A stretch of 10,385 nt of DNA from Paraclostridium ghonii. GTDB lineage: Bacteria > Bacillota > Clostridia > Peptostreptococcales > Peptostreptococcaceae. The notes beneath the pieces were generated by a model, which saw nothing but the letters and a program-made list of their open reading frames with translations, did no database searches and was not told where the DNA came from. The translations under genes and the position numbers were made by a program. The stretch is taken from the NCBI RefSeq assembly GCF_023653455.1, contig NZ_JAKEDR010000119.1:1-10385 (forward strand), in the 5' to 3' direction. Below, one piece after another: positions 1 to 5,249 of this stretch (the stretch's first letter is position 1; each line of letters starts with the position of its first letter).

Positions 1-341
1 GTATATACTAAAATTTGCCTTATAGTATTAATAATAAATCCAATGCATTTGTTTAATACCTTTAGTATGAATTTACTAATAGTGTTGTAGTAAATAATAA
101 ACCCTATAAATAAAGCAATAAAATGATAATACCTTAAATCAAAGGATTCTATAACATTTATTGTTATAAAAACAAGTAAAGTTACAATTATCCAAAATAG
201 AACATCATAGAAAATCGAGAAAATTTTTATTAAACTAAAGTTTTGCTTAACAGCTCTGTATAGATCAAATAGAACCCCTATAAATATTCCAGCATATATT
301 GTTGCAAAAAATGCTCCAAGGTCTTGAATAAAGGGTATCAT
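1..341 (-). CDS. yabQ: YabQ spore cortex biogenesis membrane protein (3' end missing)
   Basis: The frame starts with ATG at 341-339 and stays open for 113 codons to the left edge, so the C-terminus is outside the window. The start overlaps the yabP stop by one base (TAATG), which suggests translational coupling. Three hydrophobic segments are visible, at about residues 9-25, 46-63 and 72-86. Conserved-looking YabQ features are FDLYR (25-29), DVLFW (46-50) and LRYYHF (69-74). In Bacillus subtilis, YabQ is a mother-cell membrane protein needed for spore cortex formation and is made under sigma-E. That role is inferred here from family and position directly after yabP. Sequence and synteny agree well; only the truncated end is unknown. 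Confidence 0.85.
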   Translation of the reverse strand, partial: MIPFIQDLGAFFATIYAGIFIGVLFDLYRAVKQNFSLIKIFSIFYDVLFWIIVTLLVFITINVIESFDLRYYHFIALFIGFIIYYNTISKFILKVLNKCIGFIINTIRQILVY

Positions 342-595
342 TATTTAAATAGTTTCTTAAGGAAATTTTCTTGAGGATCTTTAGATTTACTGTAATTTAT
401 TCCATTTATAGTTCCTGTTACAGTAATAACTTTTTCGTCTATACTAAGCTTACTCATGTCTAAATTTTCTCCATCTACAATCATATCTCCAGATATAGTT
501 CTTATTTCTACTTTTTTATCATTGAAAGAGTATATGTGCTCTACTCCAGAAATAGTTAAACTTGATCGATTATTTAAGCTTATACTATGTTCCAT
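341..595 (-). CDS. yabP: YabP family sporulation protein
   Basis: This 84-residue soluble protein has the YabP signature: an N-terminal SLNNRSSLTISGV stretch followed by alternating beta-type segments with regularly spaced glycines (SGDMIVDGENL, VTGTINGINY). It ends in a short basic tail. It is slightly shorter than B. subtilis YabP (about 100 residues). The ATG has a GGAGGG ribosome binding site at 601-606, five bases upstream. In Bacillus, yabP lies with yabQ just before divIC and is a sporulation gene expressed in the mother cell; its biochemical activity is not known. The gene follows rqcP after a 63-bp gap and overlaps yabQ by one base. Family assignment is firm; function in this organism is inferred. 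Confidence 0.88.
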   Translation of the reverse strand: MEHSISLNNRSSLTISGVEHIYSFNDKKVEIRTISGDMIVDGENLDMSKLSIDEKVITVTGTINGINYSKSKDPQENFLKKLFK

Positions 596-635
596 AATAT
601 CCCTCCATATTAAATCTTTATATTAACCTAATATA

Positions 636-664
636 AATATACGAAGGGTATTCTAAATTTATTC
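636..664 (-). promoter_or_regulatory. weak candidate sigma-E-type promoter for yabP-yabQ
   Basis: On the minus strand GAATAAAT (657-664, overlapping the rqcP stop codon) fits the sigma-E -35 pattern. The octamer CGTATATT (636-643) is an imperfect -10, since the usual CATA is CGTA. The spacer is 13 bases, one short of the usual value. The expectation of a sigma-E promoter comes from B. subtilis yabP. The match is weak in such AT-rich DNA and may be chance. Confidence 0.22.
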
Positions 665-901
665 TATTATCTCAAACATTTCTTTTGCATCATTTTTTAG
701 TACATGCTCTTTTATTTCTTTTATCTCAAATTTCATTAATTTTTCACCAAATGTAATTTCAAGAATATCACCTATATTAACTTCCGACGATGACTTTGCA
801 GCTTTTCCATTTATAGTAACGATACCTTTGTCACAAGCTTCCTTGGCCACTGTTCTTCTTTTTATTATTCTTGAAACTTTTAAGAATTTATCTAGCCTCA
901 T
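659..901 (-). CDS. rqcP: RqcP (YabO), S4-domain ribosome quality control factor
   Basis: The protein has 80 residues, almost entirely one S4 RNA-binding domain. MRLDKFLKVSRIIKRRT at the N-terminus and GIVTINGKAAKSSSEVNIGD at about 26-45 are the classic S4 helix pair and beta hairpin. The sequence is very close in layout to B. subtilis RqcP (86 residues). There, RqcP binds the 50S subunit with RqcH and supports C-terminal alanine tailing of stalled nascent chains. It is distinct from E. coli Hsp15, a longer S4 protein. The ATG is preceded by AAGGAGG at 911-917 with a 9-base spacer. A terminator-like hairpin lies only 7 bp before this ribosome binding site, so transcription probably depends on read-through from hup or mazG, or on a promoter inside hup. 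Confidence 0.93.
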   Translation of the reverse strand: MRLDKFLKVSRIIKRRTVAKEACDKGIVTINGKAAKSSSEVNIGDILEITFGEKLMKFEIKEIKEHVLKNDAKEMFEIIE

Positions 902-924
902 TTATTAAAACCTCCTTATATAGA

Positions 925-949
925 AAAAGTGTGGAATATCCACACTTTT
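925..949 (-). terminator. intrinsic terminator after hup
   Basis: A perfect 11-bp inverted repeat (arms 925-935 and 939-949, core GTGGA/TCCAC) has a 3-base loop. On the minus strand the descending arm ends in a short T run (TTTTTCTA). It lies 14 bp after the hup stop and 7 bp before the rqcP ribosome binding site. The short T tract suggests partial rather than complete termination. Confidence 0.8.
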
Positions 950-963
950 AAATATAAATAAAA

Positions 964-1242
964 CTATCCATTTATTATGTCTTTTAATCCCTTTCCAGCT
1001 TTGAAAACTGGAGCCTTAGAAGCTGGTATATCTATAACTTCTTCTGGGTTTCTTGGGTTTCTTCCTTGTCTTGCTGCTCTTTCTCTAGTTTCAAAAGTTC
1101 CAAATCCTACTAATTGAACTTTTTCTCCTGATACTAATGCCTCTTCTACTGATTTCATGAAAGCATTTAATGCTGCTTCTGCTTCCTTCTTTGTTAATTC
1201 ACTCTTTTCTGCCATTTTTGCTACTAATTCAGCTTTATTCAC
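964..1242 (-). CDS. hup: HU family nucleoid DNA-binding protein
   Basis: This 92-residue HU/IHF-fold protein compacts and bends DNA as a dimer. The N-terminal helices ([20 protein letters not shown]) form the dimer core. They are followed by the signature [14 protein letters not shown] (45-58) and the flexible arm RNPRNP (61-66), with Pro63 where the intercalating proline of HU lies. [16 protein letters not shown] (73-88) closes the fold. The start codon is GTG (1242-1240). It is chosen because AGGAGG lies 8 bases upstream (1251-1256) and because MNK-type N-termini are universal in HU. In Bacillus hup is elsewhere in the genome; its place between mazG and rqcP is a clostridial arrangement. 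A strong hairpin follows the stop, which fits an abundantly expressed gene insulated from downstream genes. Confidence 0.97.
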   Translation of the reverse strand: MNKAELVAKMAEKSELTKKEAEAALNAFMKSVEEALVSGEKVQLVGFGTFETRERAARQGRNPRNPEEVIDIPASKAPVFKAGKGLKDIING

Positions 1243-1266
1243 GTTACTTACCTCCTAAAAGTTTAT

Positions 1267-1297
1267 ATTATAGAATTTTATACTCAATATTAGTTAA
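1267..1297 (-). promoter_or_regulatory. possible vegetative promoter of hup
   Basis: The minus strand has a perfect TATAAT (1267-1272) 24 bases before the GTG start. The best -35 candidate is TTAACT (1292-1297) at a long 19-base spacing, four of six matches to TTGACA. The transcript leader would be short. HU needs high expression, and mazG ends only 89 bp upstream, so a private promoter is plausible. The weak -35 keeps confidence low. Confidence 0.38.
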
Positions 1298-1304
1298 AAT
1301 TCTA
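1271..1304. repeat. 10-bp perfect inverted repeat spanning the hup promoter region
   Basis: The arms TAGAATTTTA (1271-1280) and TAAAATTCTA (1295-1304) are perfect reverse complements with a 14-base spacer. One arm overlaps the candidate -10 and the other the candidate -35. There is no T tract after it on the minus strand, so it is not a terminator. It could be an operator for a dimeric regulator, or a chance match in AT-rich DNA. Confidence 0.45.
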
Positions 1305-1331
1305 GATTTTTAACAAAATACCTTCTACTTT

Positions 1332-2780
1332 CTAATTTTTTTTAGATTCATTCCATAAATCATCCATTTCCTCTAGTGACATATCCTCTAATCTTTTATT
1401 TAAACTTATAGCTCTATTTTCTATAAATTCAAATCTTTTAATAAATTTTTCAGTAGTCAAATTTAATGCTTCTTCTGGATTTATATCTAAAAATCTAGCA
1501 AGATTAACTATAGAGAATAGTAAATCTCCTAGCTCTTCCTTTATGTATTTTATATTTCCTTGTTTGTGTTCGTCAAGTAATTCTTTATATTCTTCTACAA
1601 TTTTTTTTAATACGTCTTCAATATTGTCCCAGTCAAACCCTACCAATGATGCCTTATATTGCACTTTTTTAGCTTTTGTTAGAGCTGGTAAACTATTTGG
1701 AATTCTTTTTAGACCTTCAGTTACTGTAGTTTCACCTTTTTCCTTCTTTTTTAAATCTTCCCATTTTTTGTCATATGTATTCATATCTACTTCTTCATTT
1801 TTAAATACATGAGGATGTCTGAATATTAATTTATCACAAATACTTCTAGTAATTTCTTTTAAATCAAAATATCCTTCTTCCTTTCCTATTTGAGAATGGA
1901 AAATAACATGAAGCAAAATATCTCCTAGCTCTTCTATCATTTCATCTATATCATCGTTATCTATAGCTTGTCCAAGTTCATATGCTTCTTCAATTATATG
2001 AGCTTTAAGAGATTTATGTGTTTGTTTTTTATCCCAATCACAGCCATTTTCTCCTCTAAGCTGCTTAACTATATTTTCTAGATCTTTTACTGTGTTATAC
2101 ATAGTTTTATCGGATTTTGGAATATATAAACTTGTTAAATAATCAAATTCATTATAATTTCTATCAAGTTCATACAGTTTAACATACTTTTTACTTTCTA
2201 AATCTTTAACACCTGCAGCTTTTACTATACATATTTCTTGTTCATCATCATAAAATTCCATTAGATTTAACTTTACGTTTGAGGCTATAAATCTATCATA
2301 AATTTGAGTAATTATCATACTAGTCTCTGTGTCTATATAACTATTTTCAATCTCAAATGCATCTAATAATTTAAATCCTTCTGATGGATCTACTTCCAAA
2401 TAGTTAAACATGGCATCTACAAAGCTCATAGAAGCTATTATTTCCACTTCTACGCCTTTTTCATGCGCAATCCTACTAATTACCCCTACAGTCTTTTCTG
2501 CAACCCTAGGATGTCCAGGGACAGCATATACGAGATCTCCATTATACGATTCATCTATTACAAAATTAGATATGTTATTGTAAACATCATCAAAGTCTTC
2601 ATCTTGATTGTAAAAATAATCTAAAGATGTATATTTTATTTTATTTTTTAATTTATCAATTATAGGGTGTTTTTCTGTTCTAAGAAAAACTTTAGAACTA
2701 TTTTTTAAAGCTTCTAAAGCCCCTTGACTTATTAAAGAATATTCTCCAGGTCCAAGACCTACTATAGTTATTTTTCCCAT
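1332..2780 (-). CDS. mazG: MazG nucleoside triphosphate pyrophosphohydrolase fused to SAM-methylase domain (YabN type)
   Basis: The protein has 482 residues in three parts. Residues 1-220 are a tetrapyrrole (corrin/porphyrin) methylase-like domain, with the GLGPGE loop at 8-13 and VPGHP at 87-91. Two all-alpha MazG domains follow, at about 230-340 and 375-470. Each keeps the acidic Mg-binding pattern: EExxE at 264-268 with ExxD at 284-287, and EExxE at 396-400 with ExxD at 416-419. MazG proteins hydrolyse NTPs or dNTPs to monophosphate and pyrophosphate, clearing damaged nucleotides or affecting ppGpp levels. The substrate of the fused methylase domain is not known. This fusion is the Bacillus YabN form; E. 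coli MazG lacks the methylase part. The ATG has AAGGAGA at 2788-2794, 7 bases upstream. A terminator hairpin lies only 9 bp ahead of this site, so how mazG is transcribed is unclear. Confidence 0.95.
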   Translation of the reverse strand: MGKITIVGLGPGEYSLISQGALEALKNSSKVFLRTEKHPIIDKLKNKIKYTSLDYFYNQDEDFDDVYNNISNFVIDESYNGDLVYAVPGHPRVAEKTVGVISRIAHEKGVEVEIIASMSFVDAMFNYLEVDPSEGFKLLDAFEIENSYIDTETSMIITQIYDRFIASNVKLNLMEFYDDEQEICIVKAAGVKDLESKKYVKLYELDRNYNEFDYLTSLYIPKSDKTMYNTVKDLENIVKQLRGENGCDWDKKQTHKSLKAHIIEEAYELGQAIDNDDIDEMIEELGDILLHVIFHSQIGKEEGYFDLKEITRSICDKLIFRHPHVFKNEEVDMNTYDKKWEDLKKKEKGETTVTEGLKRIPNSLPALTKAKKVQYKASLVGFDWDNIEDVLKKIVEEYKELLDEHKQGNIKYIKEELGDLLFSIVNLARFLDINPEEALNLTTEKFIKRFEFIENRAISLNKRLEDMSLEEMDDLWNESKKN

Positions 2781-2803
2781 ATAAAAGTCTCCTTCTCCTG
2801 TAA

Positions 2804-2843
2804 AAATAAAGGAAATTACTTAATATAAGTATTTCCTTTATTT
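2804..2843 (-). terminator. intrinsic terminator after the flippase gene
   Basis: Perfect 13-bp arms (2804-2816 and 2831-2843) are extended inward by five more pairs after one bulged base at 2817, leaving a 3-base loop. On the minus strand the hairpin runs into TTTATTTTTAC. It sits 15 bp after the flippase stop codon and 9 bp before the mazG ribosome binding site. The stem has few GC pairs, so efficiency is uncertain. Confidence 0.75.
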
Positions 2844-2858
2844 ACACATATATATACA

Positions 2859-4484
2859 TTATTTCATAAGTTTTAATTTTCTAAGAACTTTATAAACTTT
2901 ATCTCCCTTAGGCATATTTAATAATTCATCTTTTTTTATACCACCTAATCCAATAGTTGCAATTACATAAACTATACCTCCAATAGCCATTGATATTAAA
3001 GTCGATAAAGTATTTCCTAACATTCCTATCATAATACCATAACTTAATTTTACGCTTACAAACATAATAAGTACAATTATTAATGGCTTTATAAAAAATG
3101 TTTTAACTGACAATCTCATTCTCATTGCTTTTTTTATGTAATTTAATTCAAGCATAGCAGCTACAAAATAAGCCGTTACAGTTCCTAAAGCTGAACCTAT
3201 AACATTTATCTCTGGTATTGCTGTTAATGTGTAACTAATTACTATTTTACATGCCATACCTATAACCAAACAAAAGACTGGAACCATAGGTTTTCCCATA
3301 CCTTGGAGTATACCATTTAAACTCTGTATAAGCCCTAAAAATACTACACAAGGTGTTAAAACTAGTAATATAGTACCAACTGAATCTGGTTGTGCTGGAA
3401 ATAAAAGTTTCATTATAGGATGTGCTAAAGATGCCATACCAAAAGCTGCTGGTAAAACAATCATTAATGTTACCTTTATAGCAGTTTTAGTTTCTTTTAT
3501 AGCTTTAGCTCTATTTCCAACAGCATAAGCTTGTGATATGGTAGGAACTAAGCTCATACTCATAGCAACGGTTATAACTGCTGGTAAGTTGATTATAGCC
3601 ATAGCCATTCCTGTTAATTGACCAAACATTACATTTGCATCAGTTTGGCTAAAACCAGCCTCTACTAACCTTCTTATAACAATTACAGTATCCACCATAT
3701 TTACCAGTGGCATAACAGCTGCTCCTATAGTTATAGGTATAGCTACTACTAATAATTTCTTTAGTATCCTAGATACGCTTTCTTCTCTAAATTTTTTACT
3801 TGATTTTATTTCTCTTTTTATAGTTTTTAATTTAAATAAATAAGCTATTATTAGATATATAATAGATGCTATAGCCCCTATAGTAGCACCCATTATAGCC
3901 CCTGCAGCTCCTTGTTCTGGACCAGGGTTTGGCCCAAAACTAGTCATAAAAAGATAAGCAAGAGTTATTCCTAATAAAACTCTAAAAAGTTGTTCGATTA
4001 TTTGAGAAATTGCTATGTGAGTCATTTCTCTTCTTCCTTGAAAATACCCTCTATAAGATGACATCGCTGGAACAAATAAAAGAGCTGGTGAAATAGCAAC
4101 CATAGCATATTTAGCTCCCGGATTTTTCATTATGTAATTTACAATAAAATCAGCTCCAAAGAAAAATACACAAAATGATAAAAATCCTGTTATTGTCAGT
4201 ACACAATGGGATACTTTAAATACCTTATGTGCCCCTTTATAGTTACCTATAGCTATTTTTTCTGAAACCAATTTAGCTAGTGCAGTTGGAAACCCTGCAG
4301 TTGCCAAAATTAAAAAAAAAGTATATACAGGATATGCAGCTTGATAATATCCCATACCTTCTGCCCCAATTAAATTTCCTACAGGTATTCTAAAAAAACC
4401 ACCTATTATTTTAACTATAATACCTGCTAATCCAAGTATTAATGCGCCTTTTAAGAATGAATCTTTCCCCTTATTATTACTCAT
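2859..4484 (-). CDS. SpoVB/YabM-like MOP-superfamily lipid-linked glycan flippase
   Basis: This 541-residue integral membrane protein has about 14 hydrophobic segments and belongs to the polysaccharide transporter branch of the MOP (MATE/MurJ) superfamily. The conserved SpoVB-type block SSYRGYFQGRREMTHIA and SQIIEQLFRV lies at about residues 136-162. GNLIGAEGMGYYQAAYP near residue 40 is also typical. Such proteins flip undecaprenyl-linked precursors across the membrane. By position it corresponds to B. subtilis YabM rather than SpoVB, and paralogues are common in clostridia, so no symbol is given. A start at 4514 is possible, but the ATG at 4484-4482 is preferred: GGAGGGG (4489-4495) lies directly before it, and the added 10 residues (MLYNLIWRGF) would be translated from the ribosome binding site itself. 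A sigma-E-like promoter upstream suggests mother-cell expression and a role in the spore envelope or cortex. Confidence 0.9.
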   Translation of the reverse strand: MSNNKGKDSFLKGALILGLAGIIVKIIGGFFRIPVGNLIGAEGMGYYQAAYPVYTFFLILATAGFPTALAKLVSEKIAIGNYKGAHKVFKVSHCVLTITGFLSFCVFFFGADFIVNYIMKNPGAKYAMVAISPALLFVPAMSSYRGYFQGRREMTHIAISQIIEQLFRVLLGITLAYLFMTSFGPNPGPEQGAAGAIMGATIGAIASIIYLIIAYLFKLKTIKREIKSSKKFREESVSRILKKLLVVAIPITIGAAVMPLVNMVDTVIVIRRLVEAGFSQTDANVMFGQLTGMAMAIINLPAVITVAMSMSLVPTISQAYAVGNRAKAIKETKTAIKVTLMIVLPAAFGMASLAHPIMKLLFPAQPDSVGTILLVLTPCVVFLGLIQSLNGILQGMGKPMVPVFCLVIGMACKIVISYTLTAIPEINVIGSALGTVTAYFVAAMLELNYIKKAMRMRLSVKTFFIKPLIIVLIMFVSVKLSYGIMIGMLGNTLSTLISMAIGGIVYVIATIGLGGIKKDELLNMPKGDKVYKVLRKLKLMK

Positions 4485-4517
4485 AAATCCCCTCCATATT
4501 AAGTTGTATAACAAACT

Positions 4518-4543
4518 CTAATATAACATATATGCTATATTAG
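4518..4543. repeat. 26-bp near-perfect palindrome over the flippase promoter
   Basis: CTAATATA (4518-4525) and TATATTAG (4536-4543) flank a core CATATATG (4527-4534). The whole 26 bp is self-complementary except for one symmetric pair (4526/4535). That pair becomes G-U in minus-strand RNA, so the transcript could also fold. It overlaps the proposed -10 element and has no GC-rich stem or T tract, so it does not look like a terminator. Confidence 0.6.
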
Positions 4544-4556
4544 ATTCAACATATTC
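4527..4556 (-). promoter_or_regulatory. candidate sigma-E-type (mother-cell) promoter of the flippase gene
   Basis: On the minus strand GAATATGT (4549-4556) matches the sigma-E -35 pattern at seven of eight positions. CATATATG (4527-4534) carries the CATA core of the -10. The 14-base gap between the octamers is the usual sigma-E geometry. The start of transcription would fall near 4520, about 35 bases before the ATG. The assignment is a pattern match, supported by the sigma-E dependence known for B. subtilis spoVB. Confidence 0.5.
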
Positions 4557-4566
4557 CCATATAAAC

Positions 4567-4599
4567 TTTAAAAGACCCTAAATTATAGGGTCTTTTAAA
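4567..4599 (-). terminator. intrinsic terminator after spoVT
   Basis: A perfect 14-bp stem (arms 4567-4580 and 4586-4599, core GACCCTA/TAGGGTC) has a 5-base loop. It begins four bases after the spoVT stop codon. A further four pairs (4563-4566 with 4602-4605) can form beyond a two-base bulge and would include part of the stop. The descending arm ends in TCTTTTAAAGTTT on the minus strand. Confidence 0.85.
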
Positions 4600-4603
4600 A
4601 AGT

Positions 4604-5143
4604 TTATTGAACTTGTTTTCCTAAAAAATTAGCTGCTACCTTTAATAGTTTTTCATCACTATCATTTAATCCTGATTCATCTTTAGATACTAAGCATATA
4701 GATCCTATGCAATCTCCAGATGAACTAACTATAGGCATTATAATTTGCATTTTATAGTCCATAGAATCATCTTTGTATAATGCAACTAACTTATTATCTT
4801 TAACGTGGGTAGTGATTCTATTTTCTATAAGTCCTTCTAATTCTCTACTTATGCTTTTTTCTTTATAATCCTTTTTAGGTAGTTTAGATACAGCTATTAT
4901 TGAATCTAAATCTGTTACTACAACTCCATGACCTAAAGTTTCTCCCAAAGTTTCTGCATATTCTTGTGAAAATTCATTAAGTTCTCCAATTGGAGAATAT
5001 TTTTTTAATATTACTTCTCCATCTTTAGCTGTAAAGATCTCTAAAGGATCTCCTTCTCTAATTCTTAGAGTTTTTCTTATTTCCTTTGGTATAACAACTC
5101 TTCCTAGGTCATCTATTCTTCTAACTATTCCTGTAGCTCTCAT
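4604..5143 (-). CDS. spoVT: SpoVT, stage V sporulation transcription regulator
   Basis: This 179-residue regulator has an N-terminal AbrB-type swapped-hairpin DNA-binding domain (residues 1-50; GIVRRIDDLGRVVIPKEIRK, then GDPLEIFTAKDGEVILKKYSP). A C-terminal GAF-like domain (about 55-179) follows. The N-terminal half is nearly the B. subtilis SpoVT sequence, which fixes the start. In Bacillus, SpoVT is made in the forespore under sigma-G and tunes sigma-G genes up or down; in C. difficile it is likewise required for proper spore development. The GGAGG (5156-5160) lies 12 bases from the ATG, which is longer than usual. An in-frame TAA just upstream rules out an earlier start. The gene has its own candidate promoter and is bracketed by two strong terminators, so it is probably monocistronic. 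Confidence 0.96.
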   Translation of the reverse strand: MRATGIVRRIDDLGRVVIPKEIRKTLRIREGDPLEIFTAKDGEVILKKYSPIGELNEFSQEYAETLGETLGHGVVVTDLDSIIAVSKLPKKDYKEKSISRELEGLIENRITTHVKDNKLVALYKDDSMDYKMQIIMPIVSSSGDCIGSICLVSKDESGLNDSDEKLLKVAANFLGKQVQ

Positions 5144-5177
5144 ATCAGATTAATACCTCCATTAGTAACTTTGAACT

Positions 5178-5206
5178 TATTTTTACCAACGTTAAGAAAA
5201 ATATGC
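5178..5206 (-). promoter_or_regulatory. candidate forespore (sigma-F/sigma-G) promoter of spoVT
   Basis: On the minus strand GCATA (5202-5206) matches the -35 of both forespore sigma factors. GGTAAAAATA (5178-5187) fits the sigma-F -10 pattern GGnnAnAnTR completely, and its last seven bases partly fit the sigma-G -10. The gap is 14 bases to the ten-mer, or 17 to the seven-mer, about one short of ideal. Transcription would start near 5170. spoVT is a forespore gene in other spore formers, which supports the call. Confidence 0.55.
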
Positions 5207-5249
5207 AAAAAAAACCTATACCATTATAATAATGGTATAGGTTTTTTTT
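5207..5249 (-). terminator. strong, symmetrical terminator after prsA
   Basis: A perfect 20-bp stem (arms 5207-5226 and 5230-5249) has a 3-base loop. It is built from A8, CCTATACCATTA and its complement, and T8. On the minus strand it starts inside the prsA stop codon and ends in eight Ts. The A8/T8 symmetry would also work in the other direction. The spoVT -35 candidate begins immediately after it (GCATA, 5202-5206). Confidence 0.93.

Noticed and set aside
1543..1812. Plus-strand open frame of 89 codons opposite mazG, and similar plus-strand frames opposite mfd (6369-6581, 7118-7309, 7854-8069, 8988-9230) and pth (9687-9905).
   Set aside because: They lie antisense to well-conserved genes, have Ser/Phe/Ile-rich low-complexity translations typical of reversed AT-rich coding DNA, and show no recognisable domain.
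5207..5249. Long perfect hairpin considered as an insertion-sequence remnant or a small RNA gene.
   Set aside because: Position at the prsA stop codon, A8/T8 flanks and a 3-base loop make a terminator the simplest reading; no target-site duplication or promoter in front of it is visible.
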